NCBI GenBank assembly: GCA_024743255.1
Contig: JANSWY010000012.1
Coordinates: 1 to 64,000, forward strand
From: a bacterium
Lineage (GTDB): Bacteria > Bacteroidota > Bacteroidia > Cytophagales > Cyclobacteriaceae
Reading direction: 5' to 3'
DNA length: 64,000 nucleotides
A program made the translations under genes and the position numbers. Below are positions 28,590 to 37,358 of the stretch, piece by piece; position 1 is the first letter of the stretch; the number at the start of each line of letters is the position of its first letter. The notes beneath the pieces are model-generated. The model saw only the letters and a program-made list of their open reading frames with translations. It was not told the DNA's origin and did no database searches.

Positions 28590-29355
28590 AATTGCAGACA
28601 AATGCTTTAAGTCCCGGTTGTTTACAGGTACCGGTAAATTCGGTGACCATCGAATTATGCAGGAAGCATTGGAAGTATCTGGGTCTGAATTGGTGACAGT
28701 AGCTTTGAAAAGGGTCGAAAGTAAGGAGCAAGATGAACAAATAATCAATTTCCTGAATGCAGATCATATCAACTTGCTTCCCAATACATCTGGAGTTAGA
28801 AATGCAAAAGAAGCGGTATTCGCTGCAGAATTAGCCCGGGAAGCTTTGGAAACAAATTGGATAAAACTGGAAATTCATCCTGATCCAAAATACTTGATGC
28901 CAGATCCAGTAGAAACACTAATTGCCACAGAAGAACTGGTAAAGAAGGGATTTGTTGTAATGCCTTATATCCATGCTGATCCCGTATTGTGTAAAAGATT
29001 AGAAGAAGTTGGTTCCGCAGTTGTAATGCCTTTGGGTTCCCCGATTGGTTCTAATAAAGGACTTAAGACAATCGATTTTTTAGAAATCATAATTGATCAA
29101 AGTAATGTCCCTGTCGTAGTAGACGCTGGTATTGGGTCTCCATCAGACGCTTCAAAAGCAATGGAAATAGGTGCAGATGCGGTTTTGGTGAATACTGCAA
29201 TTGCAATTGCTAATAATCCCGTGGAAATGGCTCGGGCATTTGATCTAAGTGTGAAAGCAGGAAGAATGGCTTTTGAAGCAGGTCTTGGAAACAATCAGAG
29301 CGATGAATTGAAGGCTCATGCTAGCAGTCCGTTAACAGCATTTCTTGATGAGTAG
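28576..29355 (+). CDS. thiG: Thiazole synthase ThiG
   Basis: 259 residues, TIM barrel. [20 protein letters not shown], the [16 protein letters not shown] segment holding the Schiff-base Lys, and [20 protein letters not shown] are diagnostic. It condenses deoxyxylulose 5-phosphate, dehydroglycine and ThiS thiocarboxylate into the thiazole. Its start lies 14 bases inside thiE. Confidence 0.95.
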   Translation: MSTLKIADKCFKSRLFTGTGKFGDHRIMQEALEVSGSELVTVALKRVESKEQDEQIINFLNADHINLLPNTSGVRNAKEAVFAAELAREALETNWIKLEIHPDPKYLMPDPVETLIATEELVKKGFVVMPYIHADPVLCKRLEEVGSAVVMPLGSPIGSNKGLKTIDFLEIIIDQSNVPVVVDAGIGSPSDASKAMEIGADAVLVNTAIAIANNPVEMARAFDLSVKAGRMAFEAGLGNNQSDELKAHASSPLTAFLDE

Positions 29356-30466
29356 TTTTAAAGACCTGTTTGATCAATATTCCTGGAAAGAGTTAAAGGA
29401 AGAAATCTGCAGCAAATCTGAGAATGATGTAATTGCCGCACTAAATAATCGTAAACCATCACTTGACGATTTCAAAGCTTTGGTTTCTCCAGCGGCATCT
29501 GCATTTCTTGAGGATATAGCTCAGCTAAGTCAAAAGCTTACACGACAAAGATTTGGAGACTCTATCCAGATGTTTGCTCCAATGTATTTGAGCAATGAAT
29601 GTCAGAACATCTGCACTTATTGTGGCTTCTCATTAGGTAATAAGATCAAGAGGAAGACGCTATTGCCTTCAGAAATTATGCAGGAAGCAGAGACTATTAC
29701 CAGATTAGGGTTTAGACATGTTTTGTTAGTCACTGGGGAAGCAAATCATACTGTTGCGATAGACTATTTCAAAGAAGCACTCAAATTACTGAAAGGTAGA
29801 TTTGACAATGTGAGTATGGAGGTTCAGCCGTTAGAGGAGGAGGAATATCGTGAACTGATTGAGCTAGGTTTGCATTCAGTCTTGGTATATCAAGAAACTT
29901 ATCACCAGGAGGACTACAAGAAACACCATCCTAAAGGCAAAAAATCAAATTTCTACTACCGGCTTGATACTCCGGATAGACTAGGTAGAGCTGGAATCCA
30001 TAAAATGGGACTTGGAGCTTTGATTGGATTGGAAGATTGGAGAATTGATAGCTTTTTCGTAGCTCTTCATTTACAATATTTAGAGAGGACTTATTGGCAA
30101 ACGAAATACACCATTTCGTTCCCTAGACTAAGACCGTTTTCCGGCGGACTTGAACCCAAAGTTGCTATGAGTGATAGGGAATTGGTTCAATTGATCTGTG
30201 CTTACCGAATTTTTAATCAGGAAGTGGAGTTATCCTTATCAACAAGGGAATCTGAAATGTTTAGAAATCACGCAATGAAGCTGGGAGTAACATCTATGAG
30301 CGCTGGATCGAAAACTAACCCAGGAGGGTATTCTGTAGATCCTCAGTCGTTGGAACAGTTTGAAATTTCTGACGAGAGAACTCCACAACAAATTGCTGAA
30401 ATGATTAAAAACAATGGATATCAACCCGTTTGGAAAGATTGGGACTTATCTTTGAATCATGTTTAG
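29348..30466 (+). CDS. thiH: Dehydroglycine (2-iminoacetate) synthase ThiH
   Basis: 372 residues from the ATG at 29348 (a TTG immediately before it would add one residue). Radical SAM tyrosine lyase; the cluster motif [12 protein letters not shown] shows C-x3-C-x2-C. It cleaves tyrosine to give dehydroglycine for ThiG. Use of ThiH rather than the oxidase ThiO points to an oxygen-independent route, although the rest of the window gives no sign of anaerobic life. It overlaps thiG by eight bases. Confidence 0.93.
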   Translation: MSSFKDLFDQYSWKELKEEICSKSENDVIAALNNRKPSLDDFKALVSPAASAFLEDIAQLSQKLTRQRFGDSIQMFAPMYLSNECQNICTYCGFSLGNKIKRKTLLPSEIMQEAETITRLGFRHVLLVTGEANHTVAIDYFKEALKLLKGRFDNVSMEVQPLEEEEYRELIELGLHSVLVYQETYHQEDYKKHHPKGKKSNFYYRLDTPDRLGRAGIHKMGLGALIGLEDWRIDSFFVALHLQYLERTYWQTKYTISFPRLRPFSGGLEPKVAMSDRELVQLICAYRIFNQEVELSLSTRESEMFRNHAMKLGVTSMSAGSKTNPGGYSVDPQSLEQFEISDERTPQQIAEMIKNNGYQPVWKDWDLSLNHV

Positions 30467-31529
30467 CAAGGACGAAGAAATAAGATATAGCAGGCATTTC
30501 CGATTGGAGGGCTTTGGTGAGGAATCTCAAAGAAGATTGAAGAATTCCAGTGTCCTTGTAATAGGAGCAGGAGGATTGGGTTGTCCAGCGTTACAGTATT
30601 TGTCGGCTGCCGGTATTGGCACCATTGGTATCATGGATGGGGATGTTGTAAACTTAAGCAACTTGCACAGGCAAATCTTATATTCAGAATCTGATATCGG
30701 TCAAAACAAGGCTGAAGTAGCTGCCTTCAAACTAAGTCAACAAAACCCAAATGTGAATTTTGATATTCATACCGAGTATTTGACGATTAACAATGCTTTA
30801 GATATATTAAATCAGTATGATGTCATTGTTGATGGTTCGGACAATTTTGAGACTCGTTATTTGGTGAATGATGCTTGTGTCATTCTTGATAAGCCATTTG
30901 TTTATGGCGCAATTCTAAAGTTTGAAGGACAGGTATCTGTATTTAACTATGAGGATGGTCCAACGTATAGGTGCCTGTTTAATGAACCTCCAAAGGGGGA
31001 TTTAATACCCAATTGTGCAGAAGTAGGAGTAATAGGCGTTTTACCAGGCATTATTGGAAGTTATCAGGCAAATGAAGCAATCAAGATTCTTACCGGAATA
31101 GGAGAGACTCTAAGTGGAAAGCTGTTGCTATTTGATGCGTTGAAAATGTCTCACTTAACTATAGGAATTAAATTAGTCCCTGAGAATAAACAGATTATGG
31201 ACCTAACCCGATATGAAATCGAATGTGGAAGTCCAATCCCAGAAATTTCAATTCGTGATTTTGAAATGCATCAAGACATAGTTGATGTAAGAGAACCTCT
31301 GGAATTTGCTGAGTTTAATATCGGAGGAATCAATATTCCACTTGGTTCACTAGGTTCAGGTTTTAAAGATCTAAGTGTCTCAAAAGAATACGTAGTTGTT
31401 TGCAAGTCGGGAATCAGAAGTAGAAAGGCCATTGAGGTTCTTAGGGAACTAGGTTTTTCAAAACTTTCCAGTCTAAAAGGTGGTTTAGATGCCTACATGG
31501 AAATGAATTCAGATGGTAGACAAAAATAA
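30459..31529 (+). CDS. thiF: ThiF/MoeB-type adenylyltransferase with C-terminal rhodanese domain
   Basis: 356 residues. Residues 1-235 form the E1-like domain: nucleotide motif VLVIGAGGLGCPALQYL, DGDVVNLSNLHRQILY, VDGSDNFETRYLVND, and YRCLFNEPP. The C-terminal 90 residues are a rhodanese domain (DVREPLEFAEF ... VVCKSGIRSRKA) with the active Cys. It activates the ThiS C-terminus and can load sulfur itself, so a separate ThiI-type donor is not needed. Last gene of the thiamine operon; it may also serve molybdopterin synthesis, as MoeZ-type fusions do. Confidence 0.9.
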   Translation: MFSKDEEIRYSRHFRLEGFGEESQRRLKNSSVLVIGAGGLGCPALQYLSAAGIGTIGIMDGDVVNLSNLHRQILYSESDIGQNKAEVAAFKLSQQNPNVNFDIHTEYLTINNALDILNQYDVIVDGSDNFETRYLVNDACVILDKPFVYGAILKFEGQVSVFNYEDGPTYRCLFNEPPKGDLIPNCAEVGVIGVLPGIIGSYQANEAIKILTGIGETLSGKLLLFDALKMSHLTIGIKLVPENKQIMDLTRYEIECGSPIPEISIRDFEMHQDIVDVREPLEFAEFNIGGINIPLGSLGSGFKDLSVSKEYVVVCKSGIRSRKAIEVLRELGFSKLSSLKGGLDAYMEMNSDGRQK

Positions 31530-31584
31530 TTGTACTTTTCTGAAATAAATTGTCTAAAATGGCAACTAATTAACCGAACTGCTT

Positions 31585-32067
31585 GTGTCCAGTACCTTTT
31601 TTAAGACATTTGTGCATCAAAACATGGATCTGATACGTCATATCTGTCGGGTTTATGCGCGTAATGAAGAGGAACTGAAGGATTTTATTCAAGAAGTCAC
31701 GATACAGCTATGGCGCTCTCACAAAAAATTCGAAAACCGATCTAAGGTCTCTACCTGGGTGTACCGGGTGACATTGAATGTCTGTTTGGCCATGTCCAAA
31801 AAGAATAAACGAAGCGTGGAATCCGTTTCATTAGACAATGTTCAGGTAAGTGAAGAGATAGATGAGGTAGAAAAAGAGCAGATTGAACTGTTATATGATG
31901 CAGTGAGAACATTGAAGGAAGCGGATAGAGCAATCGTACTGCTTTATCTTGAAAATAAAAGCTACAAAGAAATAGCAGAAATACTAGGTATGACTGTTAC
32001 TAACGTAGGTGTAAAAGTAAATCGATTGAAAACTCAACTAAAAAACATCATTGATGGCAGAAGTTGA
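31585..32067 (+). CDS. ECF sigma factor (first of three)
   Basis: 160 residues, GTG start. Region 2 (FVHQNMDLIRHICRVYARNE, FIQEVTIQLWRSHKKF, STWVYRVTLNVCLA) and region 4 (LKEADRAIVLLYLENKSYKE, IAEILGMTVTNVGVKVNRLK) are both complete. Directs RNA polymerase to a dedicated set of promoters. Its 3' end overlaps the following membrane protein gene by 14 bases, so that protein is the likely partner. A TACTTTTC element (31533-31540) is a weak promoter candidate. Confidence 0.9.
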   Translation: MSSTFFKTFVHQNMDLIRHICRVYARNEEELKDFIQEVTIQLWRSHKKFENRSKVSTWVYRVTLNVCLAMSKKNKRSVESVSLDNVQVSEEIDEVEKEQIELLYDAVRTLKEADRAIVLLYLENKSYKEIAEILGMTVTNVGVKVNRLKTQLKNIIDGRS

Positions 32068-32659
32068 TATCATAGACTTATGGAATAAAGGCAAAGGACA
32101 ATCATCCGAGCCTTTTGACGAGTATATAGAAGAAATATCCAGAAAGAAATCTAAAACACCTTTGTATTGGATCAAGGTGGTATTGTGGATTGAATTTTGG
32201 ATAAATGTGGTGTCTCTTCCAATCTGTATTTATTACAGATCAATTGATCCAATTTTATATGGAGTCATAATGCCAATTGTGATCACTCCATATTTATTTT
32301 ACTATCAATTCCTTATCAGAAAGATCAATCAGTTTGATTACACTCAGAATGTAAGAGCTGGCCTAAAGAAGCTCTATGGTTACCTGAACTTTTTCTTCCT
32401 GCACTACAAGGTGATGATCTGGTTTTCGCTTTTACTTGGTTCAGTTTACAGTATTGTGATTGGAATAAGAGAAAATGAACTGCCTCCTGAAGCTGTGGAA
32501 CAAGGTAGGGAGTTTTGGCTAATTGTAGGAGGATTGGTCTTACTAATGGTAGGAATTGTAGGCCTGATATTCAATTTCTTTATCAACCTCATATACGGCA
32601 GAAAGATCAAAAGATTGAAAGGTATCGTAAAGGAACTTGAACAGGAGGAGGTTGCCTGA
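32054..32659 (+). CDS. Four-helix membrane protein co-encoded with the ECF sigma factor
   Basis: 201 residues from the ATG at 32054 (TTG just upstream is in frame). The first 40 residues are cytoplasmic and charged; hydrophobic helices lie at about 42-65, 70-88, 122-142 and 155-180. There is no zinc-finger anti-sigma motif. The overlap with the sigma gene suggests translational coupling and a role as membrane-bound sigma-sequestering partner, which is inference. Family not recognised beyond this frequent Bacteroidota arrangement. Confidence 0.75.
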   Translation: MAEVDIIDLWNKGKGQSSEPFDEYIEEISRKKSKTPLYWIKVVLWIEFWINVVSLPICIYYRSIDPILYGVIMPIVITPYLFYYQFLIRKINQFDYTQNVRAGLKKLYGYLNFFFLHYKVMIWFSLLLGSVYSIVIGIRENELPPEAVEQGREFWLIVGGLVLLMVGIVGLIFNFFINLIYGRKIKRLKGIVKELEQEEVA

Positions 32660-32743
32660 CCAAGAAACTAAAGGCCAATCTATATATTTTGTCAACTGTC
32701 AATACAGTCAACAACAAAGAACTAAAACAAAGAACTATTAGAC

Positions 32744-32775
32744 AAAAAAGAGGTTCCAAATTGCTCTGAAACCTC
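32744..32775 (-). terminator. Terminator of the Na/Pi transporter gene
   Basis: On the minus strand: GAGGTT (32770-32775), loop of 14, AACCTC (32750-32755), then six T (32744-32749). It begins 25 bases after the gene stop. Confidence 0.65.
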
Positions 32776-32800
32776 CATTTATCTAATTCCTATATGATTG

Positions 32801-34525
32801 CTAATCAGCTATAATATCTGATTTTACTTCTCTTTCTTTCTCTCCTGTAATTGCTTCTGAAACATTTATGATGTGATCACCAATTTTTTCGCAAGCATGG
32901 AATATATCCTTATATAAAGTTCCGATTCTAACATCATAAGCACCATTCTCAATATTTTTCAGATGCTCCTTGCGAAGTTTGTTTCTCATCTCATTGATCT
33001 CATTCTCTTTTAGCACAGCTGAATCAATTGAAACATCTTCATATCTGCTGTTAAGATTTTCATTCATGATGGTAAGAGCCTCATCTAGAAGTACTAACAT
33101 TTTATCAATGTTACTGATTTGATCATCAGAGAAATTTAATCCAGACACAATTTTACGGTCAATATCTTTCGAGAGTTGGAAGAATAAGTCGCCAATTCTC
33201 TCCAAATCATTAATTATACTGAAAATGCTGGCAACTCTTTTGGCAGATGCTGCAGATAAATTTCCTGCTGAACTTACCTTTTGGACATAGTCTGAAATTT
33301 CTTCCTCAATACGATCTGTTATTTCTTCGTATTTTCTAACTTTTGCCAGAAGCTTCGTTTGCTTTTTGGTCTTGGAAGCTTGTAATAACTTATGGACGAA
33401 ACCAGACATTCTTGCAGTGATATCTCCATATCTGGCTGTTTCTTTGCGAGCTTCTTCAATAGATAGCTCTGAGGTGCTCATTAATCCGGTAGAAATAAAT
33501 TCAAGTCTGAATTCATCATCATCACCCTTGGACTTAACTATTCTGGTTACCAGTTTGGCAATGTGATCAGCAAACCAAACAAGAATAAAACAATTAAGTA
33601 TGTTAAATGAAGTATGGAACGCTGATAAGGCAAATTTGATTGATTCAGAATCTGTGTAAGCTGAGGTAATACCAAAAATGCTCACTGTAGCTGAATCCAC
33701 CATAAGCAGGAATGGCTTCAGTAACACTATAATCCATAGAACTCCGAAGATATTAAAGATAAAATGAGCAAACGCCGCTCGTTTAGCATGTACATTCCCA
33801 ACCAGAGCAGCAATGTTTGCAGTAATAGTAGTTCCAACATTTTCTCCAAGCACTAAAGCAGCGGCTATTTCAAATGGAATCCAACCCTGGTTTGCCATTA
33901 CCAAAGTAAGGGCCATTGCCGCGCTTGATGATTGTACAATAACCGTGATTAATGTACCAATCAAAACAAATATCAAAGTACTTAATATTCCTAGATCTGT
34001 GTAATTTGAAACAAATGAAAGGATTTCAGGATTACTCTGCAGGTCCGGAACTGATTCTTTTAAGAACTGCAGACCCATTAACAGAAGAGAAAATCCTATA
34101 AGAACCTCTCCCCAAGATTTGATCTTGTCCTTGCTGAAAAAGATCATTGGGAAAGCAAAAGCGATGATAGGTAGTGCAAACTTCGTGACACTTACCTTAA
34201 ACCCAACATATGAAAGTAACCAGGCAGTCATTGTGGTCCCAATATTGGCGCCCATAATTACCCCTATAGCTTCGATCAGGGAGAGTAGTCCAGCATTTAC
34301 AAAGCTTACAACAAGTACAGTAGTAGCTGAAGAACTTTGAACTAAACTAGTGATCAGAAATCCAGTGGTAACTCCCTTAGCACGATTTGATGTCATATTG
34401 CTAAGGAAATCTCTGAGTTTTGAGCCGGCAACTTTTTGAATTGCCTCACTCATGATTTTCATTCCGTAGATGAAGAAACCTAACGACCCGAGTAGTTTGA
34501 CGGTTTCTAAAAATCCAAATTCCAT
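32801..34525 (-). CDS. Na/Pi-cotransporter II family protein with PhoU-like C-terminus
   Basis: 574 residues. The membrane half (1-330) has the inverted repeat of this family with two QSSSA signatures (LVQSSSATTVLVVSFVNAG and VQSSSAAMALTLVMANQG) that form the substrate and sodium site. The C-terminal 220 residues are helical and PhoU-like (ISDYVQKVSSAGNLSAASAK, NDLERIGDLFFQLSKD, HACEKIGDHIINVSEAI). It is expected to move phosphate with sodium across the inner membrane; export to balance phosphate is as likely as uptake. Two perfect hairpins lie in the 5' region (34623-34678). Confidence 0.9.
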   Translation of the reverse strand: MEFGFLETVKLLGSLGFFIYGMKIMSEAIQKVAGSKLRDFLSNMTSNRAKGVTTGFLITSLVQSSSATTVLVVSFVNAGLLSLIEAIGVIMGANIGTTMTAWLLSYVGFKVSVTKFALPIIAFAFPMIFFSKDKIKSWGEVLIGFSLLLMGLQFLKESVPDLQSNPEILSFVSNYTDLGILSTLIFVLIGTLITVIVQSSSAAMALTLVMANQGWIPFEIAAALVLGENVGTTITANIAALVGNVHAKRAAFAHFIFNIFGVLWIIVLLKPFLLMVDSATVSIFGITSAYTDSESIKFALSAFHTSFNILNCFILVWFADHIAKLVTRIVKSKGDDDEFRLEFISTGLMSTSELSIEEARKETARYGDITARMSGFVHKLLQASKTKKQTKLLAKVRKYEEITDRIEEEISDYVQKVSSAGNLSAASAKRVASIFSIINDLERIGDLFFQLSKDIDRKIVSGLNFSDDQISNIDKMLVLLDEALTIMNENLNSRYEDVSIDSAVLKENEINEMRNKLRKEHLKNIENGAYDVRIGTLYKDIFHACEKIGDHIINVSEAITGEKEREVKSDIIAD

Positions 34526-34622
34526 ATCTTAGAAATAATTCTCTTGATAGAGATAGCCATTTGTTATTAGGACAATCTTAAATAAATCCTATCTCAACAA
34601 CGGTATGTTAAGCTAGGTTTAA

Positions 34623-34678
34623 TTATCTCATAACACTGAGATAACATGCAATAATACGGTTTAATACCGAGTATTATT
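34623..34678 (-). promoter_or_regulatory. Two adjacent perfect inverted repeats upstream of the Na/Pi gene
   Basis: TTATCTCA-N6-TGAGATAA (34623-34644) and AATAATAC-N13-GTATTATT (34650-34678), five bases apart. They lie between the lrp stop and the Na/Pi start. Neither is followed by a clean T-run on the minus strand, so operator or leader-RNA roles are more likely than termination, but this is unsettled. Confidence 0.4.
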
Positions 34679-34744
34679 TTAATAAACTACAGATTTCTGA
34701 ATAAAGTTTTTACTACTACATTTTTGATGGCTTATTTCTGCAAT

Positions 34745-35206
34745 CTAGATAGCATCTATGTCAATATTTTTTTGGAATGAAGTTTCAAATGAGATAATTG
34801 TATCAGTATTACTTACACCAGGTAAAGGATGGATTTTCTTGTAGATTACCTCTCTTAAATGATTGTTGTCCTTAGCAATGATTTTTAGCATCAATGCATA
34901 CTTTCCGGTAACATTTGAGCACTCTATTATTTCAGGTACCTTCTTTAGTTTTCCTACAACTGTATCAATGTATTTGGGATTACTAATTTCAACCCAGGTA
35001 AATGCTTCTGTAGAAAATCCCAATACTTCCGGGTTAAACTGATAGGTAGGTTGCGAAATCACTCCTGTCAATTTCAATTTATTTACTCTTTGATGCACCA
35101 TTGTATTGGAGATGCCTAAATCCTTAGCAAGCGTTGAGTATGCAATTCGTGCATTTTGGCTGAGTGCTTTCAGTATATTTTTATCAATCGCGTCAAATTG
35201 ACTCAT
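34745..35206 (-). CDS. Lrp/AsnC family transcriptional regulator
   Basis: 153 residues. N-terminal winged helix (FDAIDKNILKALSQNARIAY, LAKDLGISNTMVHQRVNKLK) and a C-terminal RAM ligand-binding domain (VPEIIECSNVTGKYALMLKI). Such proteins sense amino acids or their breakdown products as octamers. It is divergent from the DUF1338 gene 144 bases away, a lysine/2-oxoadipate-type enzyme, so it probably controls that gene and itself. Confidence 0.93.
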   Translation of the reverse strand: MSQFDAIDKNILKALSQNARIAYSTLAKDLGISNTMVHQRVNKLKLTGVISQPTYQFNPEVLGFSTEAFTWVEISNPKYIDTVVGKLKKVPEIIECSNVTGKYALMLKIIAKDNNHLREVIYKKIHPLPGVSNTDTIISFETSFQKNIDIDAI

Positions 35207-35349
35207 GAGACTATTTTAAATCTAGCTGTGAAGTTAATTTTAAAGTAATTGTGTCTACAAAAGTAAAATTAATCTATAAATTATCAATTATTAAAATATT
35301 TGACCGGCTGTTATCGATTTACTTGGTTGATTTGACTTTGTTTGTATCG

Positions 35350-36165
35350 ATGATTGAATTGAATTATAAAGAACTAATCAAGATCTTTTGGGGTGAATAC
35401 CAGAAAAGCACTCCATCGGTAGGAAGGATACACCAGTTGTTGGAAAGTAGGGGAGAGGTGGTGATGAATGATCACATTGCGTTCAGAACTTTCAATCACC
35501 CAAGTATCAATATTGACCAAACTGAGAAGGTGTTTCTTAAGTGTGGATACGTTCAGAAAGATACTTATGACTTTGAGAAGAAGAAATTAGTGGCAAGACA
35601 CTATGAACACCCGGATCCAATGGCTCCTAAGGTGTTTATCTCGGAGTTGAAATTAGAGGAGTTTTCTCAGGAGCTTAGAAAGAAAGTGCTTTACTGCATC
35701 TCTAAGATTCCACAAGGTCTACTCCAAACTGGTATGTACATCTTTTCTGGAAGAACCTGGGGAACTATTTCATACGAGACTTACAAGGCATTATTAGAAG
35801 AATCAGAATACGCAGCGTGGCTATATGTATACGGTTTCTGCGCAAACCATTTTACGGTTGACGTCAATAAACTGCAGACATTTGATTCATTAGAAGAATT
35901 AAACGCATTCCTTAAATCCAACGATTTTGATTTGAATCAATCCGGAGGAGAGATAAAAGGAGGTCCTGATAAGCTTCTAGCACAGTCCAGCACAATTGCT
36001 GACAACAGAGCAGTGGAGTTTGCAGAGGGGCTTTACAGCATACCATCTTGTTATTACGAGTTCGCATTTAGATACCCTGATTTATCAGGAAATTTGTACC
36101 AGGGATTTGTCGCACAGTCTGCTGATAAAATCTTTGAGAGTACGAACTTCCTAAAACCCAATTAG
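35350..36165 (+). CDS. DUF1338 protein, 2-oxoadipate dioxygenase/decarboxylase-like
   Basis: 271 residues from the ATG at 35350; the open frame begins further up without conserved sequence. DUF1338 contains HglS/YdcJ, iron(II) enzymes that turn 2-oxoadipate into 2-hydroxyglutarate in lysine breakdown. The metal triad can be read as His in NDHIAFRTF, His in CANHFTVDVN and Glu in CYYEFAFRYP. It is shorter than the proteobacterial HglS. The divergent Lrp regulator fits an amino-acid catabolism role, and a terminator follows the gene. Confidence 0.85.
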   Translation: MIELNYKELIKIFWGEYQKSTPSVGRIHQLLESRGEVVMNDHIAFRTFNHPSINIDQTEKVFLKCGYVQKDTYDFEKKKLVARHYEHPDPMAPKVFISELKLEEFSQELRKKVLYCISKIPQGLLQTGMYIFSGRTWGTISYETYKALLEESEYAAWLYVYGFCANHFTVDVNKLQTFDSLEELNAFLKSNDFDLNQSGGEIKGGPDKLLAQSSTIADNRAVEFAEGLYSIPSCYYEFAFRYPDLSGNLYQGFVAQSADKIFESTNFLKPN

Positions 36166-36191
36166 GCTTTTTTCGTATAAACAACAACCCT

Positions 36192-36224
36192 AAGGCACTT
36201 TCTATTTCGAAGGTGCCTTTTTTT
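36192..36224 (+). terminator. Terminator of the DUF1338 gene
   Basis: Stem AAGGCAC (36192-36198) / GTGCCTT (36213-36219) with a 14-base loop that can pair further, followed by seven T. Confidence 0.75.
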
Positions 36225-36365
36225 ATGTATCTTTGATTATTGTCCAGCAAAAACGGGGATTCATTTTAATTCCCATCGGTTCACACGGGAAAAAAGTTTC
36301 AAAGACATAAAATATTTGGAAACATTCGACATTAACATATTGTCGTTGTTTACGAAACGGTTTTT

Positions 36366-37349
36366 ATGAAGACTAAAATTGTGCTCACTGTACTCCTCTC
36401 TGCATTCCTGGCAGACTGCTTCGCGCAGGATGACGAAAGTAACGTCATTGAAAATATGTATAGGCCAAAACTGGCACAATTCAGCTACGAATCACTTTTT
36501 GAACACCAAACATCCTCCAGTTCCGAATCTTTTGGAGACGCTAATCATGAACTTAAGAGAGAAAACCTATTCAAGGCAAAAATAGGAGTGCCTCTGTACA
36601 TGAAAGGGAACAAGCTCTTCGGTATGCAATTGGGATATTCCGAACAGAGATTCAATTTTGATACAGATGAGCAGGTTATAGATTACGACCTTTACAGGTA
36701 TTTAAATAATACGACATTTTATAATGCTGCTGTTAGGTTTTTATATAAGCAGGATTTTTCTGCCACAAGAAGCATGACCTTGTACTCAGGTTTTGAAATG
36801 AAATCAGACAGATGGCAGCTCAATGCAAATTCAGGTAAGTTTTTTATCGGAGGTATCTACATGAAAGTTTTGAATTCCAGAACTCAGATAGGTTATGGTG
36901 CTATCGCGGGATATGAATTGGGTGTCTATTCATTATGGCCATTGCTTAAATATGAGCATAAGATGAGCAATAGGTTCACACTAGACTTAACATTACCAAA
37001 ATCGGCTGCAGTTAGATATAAAATCAATAACAAATCATATTTAATTGCAAAGACGCAAGTTAGTGGATGGCGATACAATCTTGATGGTTCATTCAATGGT
37101 GGGCAAGATGATTTCACTTTAAGAAAGGCCGATTTACAAACTACTCTAACTCTGGAAAGGGAAATACACGATTGGTTGTGGATCAGTTTTGAAGCGGGTT
37201 TCAATAAGAATATTAGATACTATCTTGCTGAGCCAGGGGGAAGAAATCGAGATGCTTTAATCGGCCTTAGACCAAATGATGCAGCATACGCAAAGGTCAA
37301 CCTTTTCATAGTTCCACCATGGAAACTGTGCCAACCTAAAAATCCTTAA
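36366..37349 (+). CDS. Outer membrane beta-barrel protein (DUF6268-like)
   Basis: 327 residues with a signal peptide (1-20, ending ADCFAQ). The mature part alternates hydrophobic and polar residues with aromatic girdles in about 12 strands (FKAKIGVPLYMKGNKLFGMQ, TLDLTLPKSAAVRYKINNKS, LTLEREIHDWLWISFEAGFN). This fits a small barrel of the kind annotated DUF6268 in Bacteroidota. Role unknown. A TATCTTTG -7 element at 36228-36235 may serve it, leaving a leader of about 120 bases. Convergent with the FG-GAP protein gene. Confidence 0.75.
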   Translation: MKTKIVLTVLLSAFLADCFAQDDESNVIENMYRPKLAQFSYESLFEHQTSSSSESFGDANHELKRENLFKAKIGVPLYMKGNKLFGMQLGYSEQRFNFDTDEQVIDYDLYRYLNNTTFYNAAVRFLYKQDFSATRSMTLYSGFEMKSDRWQLNANSGKFFIGGIYMKVLNSRTQIGYGAIAGYELGVYSLWPLLKYEHKMSNRFTLDLTLPKSAAVRYKINNKSYLIAKTQVSGWRYNLDGSFNGGQDDFTLRKADLQTTLTLEREIHDWLWISFEAGFNKNIRYYLAEPGGRNRDALIGLRPNDAAYAKVNLFIVPPWKLCQPKNP

Positions 37350-37358
37350 TTATTAATC

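Noticed and set aside
32690-32720. GTCAACTG/CAGTCAAC word cluster after the first sigma operon
   Set aside because: Partial direct repeats only; no stable stem and no T-run.
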